A model generated the notes under the pieces. It saw only the letters and a program-made list of their open reading frames with translations, did no database searches and had not been told where the DNA came from. 64,000 nucleotides of DNA from Ascochyta rabiei (Eukaryota; Ascomycota; Dothideomycetes; Pleosporales; Didymellaceae). This document shows positions 46,850 to 56,439 of this stretch, in pieces. The stretch lies in assembly GCF_004011695.2 (NCBI RefSeq), contig NC_082423.1:310001-374000 (forward strand), read 5' to 3'. Both the position numbers and the translations under genes were made by a program. Numbering within the stretch: position 1 is the first letter of the stretch; every line of letters starts with the position of its first letter.

Positions 46850-47230
46850 CGCTACAGGATAGTTAGGATTAACTTCCTTAGCTAGGTCTAACTTACTAGC
46901 TTTAACTATCCTATTTGCTAAATACAGCGCCTTTTGCCGCGTACAGTTATTTACCTGTTTTAGGATTTTCTTATTATGTAATAATTGCGCAATTATAGTT
47001 ATAAGCAGTAACTTATCTACTTCTACCTTTTTCTTATACTCCTTATACGGTTTATCTAATAACGCCTAAGACATGTTTATATATAGCCTACTAGCCTTTA
47101 TACACTTAGCATACTTTAGACCTTTTAGACTACCTAATATTATATAGCACTTATAGCTACTAAAGAAATAATAATTGTAAGGGACTTTAGTAGGTATATT
47201 AACTTAATAGATGTCTAGTATAAGATAGAT
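46850..47230 (-). pseudogene. Antisense frame of unknown function in gypsy 2
   Basis: On the minus strand, downstream of the chromodomain, a reading runs through YYFFSSYKCYI, then LKYAKCIKASRLYINMS, KKKVEVDKLL and QKALYLANRIVKASK. The same protein is readable in gypsy 3 at the same place, with conserved spacing. It has paired Cys and many Lys/Glu, so a small nucleic-acid-binding protein is possible, but I do not recognise a family. Its expression direction is opposite to gag-pol. One base is inserted relative to the gypsy 3 copy near the Cys start. Confidence 0.6.
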
Positions 47231-47350
47231 TTGTAGGCATATAAGGACATCTTAACTTACAGGTTACTAGATATAGAAATTGCAGATTATATAAAACTCT
47301 AATAGACAATTACATAGTTTAAGGACAAACTAAAGAAGAAGAGGGGATAG

Positions 47351-47862
47351 TGTTATAATTTTGTGTTAGGGCACAGTACAAACATAAGTACTAGCTAACT
47401 AAGACCCCTAACTTAGCCCTAAAGGAATAAACAGTAGAGAAGGATAGAATAGAAAGTGTTATTATATAACTGCTTATTAATAAGTATATATATATAACTG
47501 CTTATTAATAAGCATAATATATATAACTACTTATTAATAAGTATAGTATAATATACTTATCTACAAGCACCCTTATACATTTTATTAGACTAACTCTAGT
47601 TACTTATTAATAAGTATTGTATCTCCTTAGTATATAGTTAGTAGAAACATAACCCTTATAGTTTATGTTTAACCTTATTAATTAAGTTTGTCTTTCGAAT
47701 CTTAACCTGCGCTTAAACTAGACAGTCTACTCTGTACTATTTAGTGCACCTTATCTTTACAAGCTTTGCTTAGTTAATAACCCTAACTAATCCACCAGTA
47801 CTTATCCCTAAGAACTAATAGAATCAGTGCTTACGGTCTTTAACTAAAGTACGACTTTAACA
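47351..47862 (+). repeat. Gypsy 2, 3' LTR
   Basis: A 512-bp LTR followed by GAGAT. It is longer than the 5' LTR because of an expanded AT-rich repeat at about 47465-47545. Confidence 0.92.
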
Positions 47863-47901
47863 GAGATTAAAAAGTCTAATTCTAAGCTAGAGGAGTACTA
47901 T

Positions 47902-48673
47902 TACGCTGGTAAAAGGGTAGGGGGTACCCTAGGGTTAGGTAGGGGTTAGGTACGGTCCGCACAGACGTTAGGTAGGGGTAGGGTAGAGATAGGGTCCACA
48001 TAGGGTAGGGGTAGAGTAGAGTCTACATAGACGTTAGGTAGAGGTAGGGTAGAGGTACCTCTAGTATAGGGTAGGGGTAGGGTACAGTCCGCACAGACCA
48101 GGGGTAGAGGTAGGGTAGGGTAGGGTTTAGGGTAGGGTCTGTAGGGAAGAGGTAGGCCTAAGTAGGGCCTATAGGTGTCAGCGTGTAACTCTTTAACTAA
48201 AGCAGTTATTGCAAAGCTTTGTGCTACTAAAATGTAGAACAAAACAAGCGCTTTTTAACAGTCCATATACTGTAAGATTCTAATTAGAACTAGTAGAGTA
48301 AGAGTAGTTGTTACGTAGGCCTATATTGTAACAACCTAGAATTTACACAACAACTGCTATAACTTAACTAGGTTTAACTAGAAACTCACAGTATATAAAC
48401 TGTTCAAAAGCCCTTGTTTTAGTCTACATTTTAGTACTACAAAGTTTTGCAATAACTGCTTTAGTTAAAGAGTTGGACGCTGACACCTACCCTACCCAAC
48501 CCCTACCCAACCCCTACCCAACCCCTACCTAACCCCTACCCGTACCCCATGTGGACCCTACCCTACCCCTACCCTCTTGGCATGGAATTAGCGTGGGTAG
48601 GGGTAGGGTAGGGTAGGGGTACATCACGTAATGTACCCTACCCCTACCTAACCCCTACCCTTTTACTACTGTA
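47902..48673 (+). mobile_element. Fold-back element copy B (hAT-like ends)
   Basis: The 8-bp duplication AGTACTAT (47894-47901 and 48674-48681) brackets 772 bp. The ends are TACGCTGGTAAAAGGG and CCCTTTTACTACTGTA. Repeats of GGGTAG/GGGGTAG type fill the left arm (to about 48160) and their complement the right arm (from 48485). A central inverted repeat spans about 48175-48485. A palindromic TACATCACGTAATGTA lies near the right end. Moderately RIP-damaged. Confidence 0.9.
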
Positions 48674-48681
48674 AGTACTAT

Positions 48682-48959
48682 TAGTCTATACTAAATGTGT
48701 ATAAGACTATTAAGTAATTTTATAAGTTAATAGCTAAAAAAAGGTGTTAAGATATTAGACTTTAAAGAATCTAATAACAGTAATAAGATAGATCTAGAAT
48801 AGATATAGAGCTAATGTTTTAGCTTAAAATAACAGCTAATAAACATATACACAGCCTGTTTTGTAAATACTACTAATTTCTGTTTAATTTTTATTTTGTA
48901 TCTCTACGTAATTAGAAACTTACTTAAGATAACTAAGCTAAACCTAAAAAATTAAAAAG
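48682..48959 (+). other. RIP-damaged lead-in to the hAT transposase
   Basis: This A/T-rich stretch lies between the fold-back copy B duplication and the first recognisable transposase-like reading. No motif is seen. Confidence 0.4.
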
Positions 48960-50890
48960 GTATCTAGTTCCTCGCACTAAATATAACATTCTTGCTGTTA
49001 GGGTTTAGGCTTGCCCTAGGCAGTTTGTTAAAAAGTCTTTCTAATATCCTATTACCTTAGTATTAAATACTTAAATTTATTACGTTAATATATAACATAT
49101 ATGTTATTATTACTAGTAGATATACCTTCTACTGTACCTATACTCCTTCTATCTCTTACTTTCTTTACTATACAATTGTTAAAGGGGCTTTTCTAAAATA
49201 ATTATATCTTATTAAACAGCTAGTTTCCCTAGACTCTAATACTAACGAAAGTAAGGTACCTGTTATAGCATAGGATTGGTAGTAGACAACTATATTATAG
49301 AAAAGCAATCCTACATCTAAAACGCTATATTAGGATGCACTAACTTACTTAGGCTAGATCTAGAGTAGATATAGCAAACCCTCTTAGGTATAAGAAAGCT
49401 ATCTATATGTATACTGTTATAACTATAGTTTATTCTTTAGAACCTAGTTATAGAAGGCTATAGGACTAAGCATCTTATCTAAAAACTTAGTTTATAAGCT
49501 TGTAGACAAATTAGAAATCCTACTTATACTTTATTAAACCTCCTATTATATCTATATACTGCGTGCTAGTAAAATAAAAATTAGTTCTCTTCCACCCTAG
49601 CATACTCTACTTTAGCCTTAAAAATAGAGCTTATGTAATTAGTCATTAACAACAACTTCCTATTTTGAATAATTAAACAGTTATTATTTTAACAAACTCT
49701 CCACTTCCTAAGGCTAGAAGCTGTAATAACTACCCGTTATAATTTAGCTAGATGTTCTAGAGCTAGCTTAATGCTGCTAAACACGCTCTTCTTTAGGATC
49801 TTAGATTAAGTACTAAATTGTCTATTGTATTAGATGCCTAGACTACAAGTAATTACCTTAGCTTCCTAGCTTTACAAGGTTACTATATAAACAAGAGTTA
49901 TAAATTATAAGAAGTCCTTTTAGACTTTATTCCTATACACAGAAAATATATAGGATCCTCTATAGCATAGTAAGTTCTTTAACCTCCTAAGGAAACTAAA
50001 ACTGTAAAGTAGCTGCTTGCTATTACTTACAATAATGCTAGTAGTAACAGTGCTTTATTACAGACCTTAGAGAGGTTACAACAGCAGAACAATATCACTT
50101 AGGATAGAAGAGAGAATACTGTTCCTTATCTTACATATATAATTAACCTTATTATAAAGGATATTATTTAGTATCTCTAACTTAAGGTATTACTAGAACT
50201 AGAGCATGCAGAAAGACTGCAAGAACGGTATATTAGAGGTATTAAAAACAGCATGTCTATTCTAAACTCTCTCTAGAAGGTAGATGTTATTTATTACATG
50301 GTTTTATTACATAATCTATTACATACTAAGTATTATACAGATTTAAGCTATCTATATGGCAATAGATCTATTACTACAACAATTTAAGAGGGTTCTTACA
50401 CTATAGAGTAATATTCTGGTAATTTATTAACTTTTAGTTAAATAAAATGTTAGGGCTAGGTAGAACTCTACCTATAATATGTGTAAGCGTGCATAAAGAC
50501 TTTAGGTCTATATTAATAATTAGTTAGAGTAAGAAATTACACTAAAGGTATTAAGCTGTTAAGAAGGTGCTTCTATATATTAAAAGGTAGCAGAAGCTAA
50601 TTTTAAAAATCTTAAGAAACTTAACTAGTAGTCACTAAGTAGCAGCACCTGCGGGCTGTTATAATAAAGCTACAGTAATTTAAAAATATATCTAGTACCC
50701 TTAGCAGGACTTATAAGCCTCTTATGTAGCACATCTAGCTAATATATAACCAGCTATTTAACTTCTTAAATTAGATAACTAAAGAGCTTAGCGACAACCT
50801 AGGTCACGCTAATAACTTAGAATAGCTAGAAGTTGTAAAAGCAGCAGTATGAAAGGGTTATGTTGTAGGTAATAGTATTACTTAATGTAA
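48960..50890 (+). pseudogene. hAT-superfamily transposase relic
   Basis: Read through stops on the plus strand, a hAT transposase is visible. A possible BED-like N-terminus lies near 48970-49050 (RPRQFVKKSF-type reading). The core shows KLSIVLDA with SNYLSFLALQGYYIN (about 49820-49890) and VLLDFIPIH (about 49910), then NNASSNSALLQTLERLQQQN (about 50025-50085) and a TVPYLTYIINLIIKD block (about 50120-50160), corresponding to the conserved hAT CxxH-INL region. The C-terminal third has LRAVIIKLQ and IYNQLFNFL blocks (about 50655-50770). The stops are RIP-type. I could not find its terminal repeats, so the element borders are open. Confidence 0.8.
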
Positions 50891-50939
50891 GAAGGTGGTT
50901 GTATTAGAGACCGAGCCCTAAGGGCTTACTGAGATTATC

Positions 50940-51485
50940 TGATATACCCTCCCAAAAATCACGTGCCTCTAATCCCCAATGTCCCTTTAAGCCCTCGCCA
51001 CTTAACTCCCCTAATAATCACGTGCACCTAACCCCTAATAGCTCTCTAAGCCCTTATTACTTAACCCTATACTTTGCTCTACCACATATCTCCTCTACCC
51101 TAAGAGCTTAGCCCTATTAAGCTTACGTCTAGTATCTATATCTGTTCCTTTGCTCCCTGCAACTTTATTATCTGTTCTAACAGGTGCCCCCTACTATTGT
51201 TTGCCCCTAAGCCTCTTCACTTTAAGCAATCTCCTAGAGCTACCTAGCAGTTTATTAGGCTGTTACTTAATAATCTGCCTTTATCTAACCGCGTTTAATC
51301 TAGTCCTAGGCATCTAAGCCTGCTATAACTATTCTCTAGAGCCCTATTAGTCTAGGTCTAAGAGACTAGATCCTAAACCCTATATGTAACCTAAATTTGT
51401 TTGTTATAGCAGCTAAGGTAAGCCTAAGTGCTTACTGTTTGTTTGTCTTGTAAATCTCTAGCTTGTTTGTTTTCTGCCTATGTTA
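50940..51485 (+). other. Region after the hAT relic, with a direct repeat
   Basis: Two similar stretches, AATCACGTGCCTCTAATCCC (about 50958) and AATCACGTGCACCTAACCCC (about 51017), lie about 59 bases apart. The first part is less RIP-damaged. No coding motif is seen; it may be the 3' end of the hAT element. Confidence 0.4.
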
Positions 51486-51492
51486 TTAGATT

Positions 51493-53717
51493 TATTAATT
51501 AATTAATAAATTAATTAGTTTAACGTCCTGTGTGAGTCTAAGACTTAATAAGACAAGAGTAGTTAAGCTACTCTAGTAATTTAAGGAGCGTGTTTATGTA
51601 AGGGGATAGTAAATGCGTGTTTATATTCCTATAGTGAGAGCCTATGCTCTAAGAAGTAATTAGAGGATTTTAGGTGTCTGTTTTTTGTTAAAGGTACCAC
51701 TTACGTGTGCCTACTTTAGTCTCTAAAATAAAAGCTTAAGTAGCTAGAATTCCTTAGTTTGTGTGTAGTAGTAGGGTTATTAAAAGCCTCTAACCTTATA
51801 GGCTATCCTGCATTGTTTTCTCTACATCTCTGTATTCTCTACAGTATAGTAGAAGGTGTTGTAGTGTTTATATATAGCTGCAGATATATCTATTATTATA
51901 TATCTTCTGTATATTATATAGGTATACTTTGCTATATCTATATTCTAGTTTTAGTTAGTAGTAGGCACTAGCTGTCTCTGTCTTAGTATCATTTAGTAGT
52001 TTTATGTTGTTTATTAGTTCTAGCTAGTATTTTGTTGCGTAGGTGTTTGTTTTTCTTAGGATCACTATAGCTTTGTAGGTGTCTATCTTAAGTTTCCACT
52101 CTTTTATTGTAATAGCTTCAATCTTAATGCTAGTTTTGCTAATGCTTGTTAATTTATAAATAGGCCTCTTTTTAGTTGCTTCTTCCGCTAGGGAATCTGC
52201 TTTCTTGTTTCCTGCAATGTCCTGGTGTCTAGGGGCCTAAGTAAGGCTAAATGTAGCTCCTTTATTTTTAACAGTTTTAGCTACCTTTATACCGCGTATT
52301 TACTAGGCCTGTCTAGGTTTATTTAAAGGAGTTTTTAGTCTTAGGATTGCAGCCTAGTTATCTGTAAAGACTTAGATGTCCTATACTGCAGTAGCTATAG
52401 TAGCTATAATTTTAAAGCCTCTTATTTTACCTTCTAGTCCTCTATTATATATAATTTAGCCTTTGCTAATATTATAGCTTATAGAGTAGATTTCCTTAGG
52501 CTGTTATTTATAGTCTAGGACTGTAATTCCTACTTCTATACCTTAGCCTTTTGTTATAAAGAAAGCGTTTTTGTAGATAGCTAGTACATTACTTTCTACT
52601 TTTTATAGCATCTGTGTTTTATGTGCTTTTACTTCTTCTTCTTTTAGTAGTCTTAGGATCTCTGCCTAGTATGCTATACCCTTATTCTAGGGGCAGAAGT
52701 AGTAGTCTTTTAGTTTTTCTTTTCTTATACTAGGCGTAGCCTTTTCTATAGACTTTGTAAATCGCATAAGCTGTGTAGGAGGTTCTATTTTAGCCTAGTA
52801 TAGTTAACCTCTCCTTGCTCTACGCTAGAGTCTAGGCTACGCTAGCAAAAGGGTAGGGGGTACCCTAGGGTTAGGTAGGGGTTGGGTATGGTCTGCACGG
52901 ACGTTAGGTAGAGGTAGGGTAGGGGTAGGGTCCACATAGGGTAGGGGTAGGGTAGAGGTTCCTCTAGCGTAGGGTAGGGGTAGGGTACAATCCGCACAGA
53001 CTAGGGGTAGGGGCAGGGTAGGGTAGGGTTTAGGGTAGGTTCTGTAGGGAAGAGGTAGGCCTAAGTAGGGCCTATAGGTGTTAGCGTGTAACTCTTTAAC
53101 TAAAGCAGTTATTATAAAACTTTGTATTTCTAAGGTATAGAACAAGAGGAGCGCTTTTAAAAAGTTTATATACCGTAAGATTCTAAGTAAAACTAGTAGA
53201 GTTACAGCAGTTGCTACGTAGGCCTACATTATAACAACCTAGGATTTACACAACAACTGCTGTAACTCTACCAGTATTGCTTAGAATCTCACGGTTTATA
53301 GACCGTTTAAAAGCGCTCCTTTTACTCTACATTTCTGCTGTACAAGGCTTTACAATACCTGCTTTAGTTAAAGAGTTGGACGCTGACACCTACCCTACCC
53401 AACCCCTACCTAACCCCTACCTCTACCCTATATAGACCCTACCTAACCCCTACCTGTACCCCATATAGACCCTACCCTACCCCTACCTATACCCTATGTA
53501 GACTCTACTCTACCCGTACCCTCTTAGCATGGAATTAGCGTAGGTAGGGGTAGGGTAGGGTAGGGGTACATCACGTAATGTACCCTACCCCTACCTAACC
53601 CCTACCCTTTTGCCACCGTAGTCTAGGCCTATGGTTTGTAGAGTAGACTTTAGCTGTGTTGTAGCAATATAGATAGAGTAGTTATTAAGTAGCTTCCTAG
53701 CTTAAAAGGCGTACTTT
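51493..53717 (-). mobile_element. LINE copy 2, minus strand, 5'-truncated, with nested fold-back copy C
   Basis: The reverse complement matches the last part of LINE copy 1: the TTAATTAA tail (about 51493-51520), the GACTCACACAGGACG 3' end, the RNase H domain (about 52580-52180) and upstream coding to the block equal to LINE-1 27838-27930. Similarity stops at about 53717, where a copia LTR begins. A possible duplication TTAGATT (51486-51492 and 53720-53726) is weak because the right copy lies inside the copia LTR end. Damage is RIP-type. Confidence 0.82.
52838..53620 (+). mobile_element. Fold-back element copy C (hAT-like ends), nested in LINE copy 2
   Basis: The 8-bp duplication GTCTAGGC (52830-52837 and 53621-53628) brackets 783 bp. 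The ends are TACGCTAGCAAAAGGG and CCCTTTTGCCACCGTA. The layout equals copy B: GGGTAG-type left arm, central inverted repeat (about 53085-53385), C-rich right arm, and palindrome TACATCACGTAATGTA near the right end. The LINE reading resumes after it, so the insertion is clean. Confidence 0.92.
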
Positions 53718-53885
53718 TGTTAGATTGGATGGTAATAGTAAAGAGTTAATAATAATGTATTAATGTTGTGTTTTTGTTCTATATAAGGGTGATTTTTGTC
53801 TTATCTAGGTTCTAGTTAGGGCCCCTACACGGTTTCTTAGTAGGTATATCGCCTAACCTATTTCTCTAATACCTTTTAATTAACA
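53718..53885 (-). repeat. Copia 3' LTR
   Basis: TG...CA ends on the minus strand and a polypurine tract just upstream define it. No second copy was found in the window, so the borders rest on these two signs only. Confidence 0.6.
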
Positions 53886-55590
53886 CACCCCCTTAGCTTA
53901 GAATCCTATTGCAAGCTGTGTAAACTAGTTAATTAACTCTTTAACATAAGGTCCTCTAGTTGCTCTTGCATCTTCTAAAGCAGGATATCCCTTAATATAC
54001 CCTTCTAGCCCTTAACAAGTCCTAACTAATATAAAAAAGCTAGCCTATTTGCTTATTAGTAATAACTTTGTAAATCTATTAGTAATTATATTATTAGATA
54101 GGGTATATTCTACTTTAAGTATCTTATAGTTAACTTCTTATTATAACTAGTAGTTGTATATATTAATATACTAAAGCTTAGTTTATATCTTAGTAATATA
54201 TATAGTAACTAGATATATTGTCTATATATTATTACATGTAATTGTTATTATTAGATTACTTAGGGTTACCTAAAGCTTATTTAATAGTTAAGAGGTAAAT
54301 ATTGCTTCCTTAGCTACTTAAGACTGTGCTAGGAGCTTAGCCTTAGTGGTTAACGTTGTAACAGTATCTTATTTATTCGCTCTCTAGGCAATAAGTCCTC
54401 TAAATAGCTTAATAGCGTATCCTTAGGAACCCTTTTAGTCTACAGTATTGTTAGCAAATAATATATTACTTGTAACTTTAAGTCCTTTACTCTATCTAAA
54501 GTTAAAAAACAGATTTCTTGTCTTCTATAGGTATAGGGGCACTTAGTTAGCAGTGTCTTAGTGTTTATTACTTAGGTTAACTAGAAAGCGTATAAGTTGC
54601 TACGTAGTAGATACTATATTAGGTTAAGTAGTTACTACTATAAATAACAGGGATCTAATCTTTTACTAATATTAATTAATCTCTAGTAGTTTAGCTAGAC
54701 TATTTCTAGGCTTAAGTTTAATTCTAGATATTAGCGTATTATAACTTACTTCCTGTCTAGTTACTAATTAACCAATCTTATTAACGTATGCAGCTTATAA
54801 CAATTAAATTATCTATTACTATCTATTATATTAGACTTCTACACTAAGGAACTATAAAAGGTTATCTCCTCTAGTGTATAGGTATTGTTCCTATATCTAT
54901 TAGATATTATTATCTGCCTCTTGTTTGTGCTTTAGGTGGTAGGCAATTATAATATTGTCTACATAGAAGAAAAAAATTATTCTATTCTTAATTATACAGC
55001 ATAGCTCTTATAGTACTTATTTAAATCTAAATCTAGCTAATATTACTGTAAATTCCTTCTACTATAGTAGAGGGGAGATGCAGAGTCTATATAAGGCTTT
55101 CTATACCTTTAGTAAGGTGCCTAGCTTCTAGTATTCTCTTAGTATCCTTATATATATTTTGCAGTTAATAGCTGTATAGATAATAGCATTTATAATATCC
55201 TATTATTTTAGTTTAAGATTATACTTTGTAGTAATTGCTATTAGTATTCTAAGTAATTAGCCTGTAAGTGTAGCTGTATATATGTCTTATAACGTAATAT
55301 TATATTATTAGTGTCCTCTAACTATAAGCCTTACTTTATACTTATTAAGGTAGTAGTGTGTATTAAACTTATATATATAGACCTACATATAGTTAAGTAT
55401 TTATTATCTAGACTTCTAAACTAGAGCTTCTAGAACTTTAGTCTATAACTCTATTTGTTTATAGCTTAATAGGTTTTTATTTTCTACTTATTTAAACATC
55501 TTCTAGAGAGAGTGCTCCTCTAGCTTTAAGTATACTGTAGGTAATAGCAGGAGTTTATTCTAATGTAGTTTAATTCCCTTTACCGTTATG
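53718..55590 (-). mobile_element. Ty1/copia retrotransposon relic, 3' part, minus strand
   Basis: A 168-bp LTR candidate (53718-53885; on the minus strand TGTTAATTAAAAGG...CAATCTAACA) is preceded on that strand by a purine tract (AAGGGGGTG). Upstream, the minus strand reads as copia pol. The reverse transcriptase (about 55500-54800) holds FNTHYYLNKYK, then NLKLK, ALYRLCISPLL and the YVDNIII box, in which the second Asp has become Asn. RNase H lies at about 54400-53990, with VEYTLSNNIITNRFTK. The 5' half and 5' LTR are absent; homology fades near 55590. Confidence 0.85.
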
Positions 55591-55851
55591 GGCTTAGACC
55601 TTGTCTAAGCCTTAAGCGAGACAGGACGGTTACGTAACCTATAGACATATTAGAAGGACATGCAACGTGTTACCTCCTTAAGAGATATAATACTATATTA
55701 ACCCTTATTATATCCTACCCTAAGGCTAGTCTATAATATTTATATCTCTTCTTCTAGAAGAACAGCTAGCACTTATACTATGTTAGCTAGTTCCTAGAAT
55801 AACTTTCTAGATAAATCTGTCCTCTTAACCCTTTAGGAACTTATAGCCTAG
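55591..55851 (+). other. Left part of an element split by gypsy 3
   Basis: The stretch includes the palindromic GGCTTAGACCTTGTCTAAGCC-like motif at about 55600 and keeps some undamaged GC-rich sequence. Because gypsy 3 is a clean insertion here, this stretch joins directly to 62884 and is probably the LTR or leader of the element whose gag is seen at the right end. Confidence 0.4.
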
Positions 55852-56345
55852 TGTTACAATCCTGTGTAGAAGGAGCGGCACAGCAATAAGTATTATCTAA
55901 CTAAACCCTTAACTTCCTCCTAGAGAAACAACAAGTTAAGAAAGACAGAACACCTAGGGTTGTTACGTAACTGCTCGTTAACAAGCATAACACACGTAAC
56001 TGCTTGTTAACAAGCATGGTATGATATGCTTGTCTACAAGCACCCTTATGTATTTTATTAGACTAACTCTAGTTACTTGTTAATAAGTATTATATCTCCT
56101 TAGTATATAGATTACAGGAACACAACCCTTATAGTTTGTGTTTAACTTTGTTAATTAACTTTATTATTAGAATATCTTAACCCTGCTTGTAAAACAGATA
56201 GTCTACTCTATACTCTTCCTTGCAACCCTAGTTACTACAGTCTTTAACTAGATAACTACCTCTTTAAGAACCCCTACACGTACTTATCCCTAAGACCTAA
56301 TTAAATAATTACTTACAGACTTTGTCTAAAGTGTAAAACTTAATA
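55852..56345 (+). repeat. Gypsy 3, 5' LTR
   Basis: A 494-bp LTR with CCTAG before it. The expected terminal CA is TA, a RIP-like C-to-T change, compared with the 3' LTR. Confidence 0.92.
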
Positions 56346-56439
56346 TTTTAAACACCCCTAAGATAAGTACTTTAGGATCTTGCGCTACCCCTAGCAGCAC
56401 TTACTCTAGCAATGCAGACATAGATACTCCTGTTACAAA

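Larger units (their letters stand above)
41050..47862 (+). mobile_element. Ty3/gypsy chromovirus 2, complete ends
   Basis: LTRs at 41050-41533 (484 bp) and 47351-47862 (512 bp) begin TGTTAYAAT and end TTTAACA; the duplication GAGAT lies at 41045-41049 and 47863-47867. The 3' LTR carries 28 extra bases in an ATAACTGCTTATTAATAAG-type repeat. The element is 6813 bp. Both LTRs hold several TTAATAA/TTGTTAACAAGCA inverted motifs. The interior is RIP-damaged. Confidence 0.93.

Noticed and set aside
53720..53726. TTAGATT as a firm target duplication for LINE copy 2
   Set aside because: Its right copy lies inside the end of the copia LTR (TGTTAGATTGG), so the match is probably chance.
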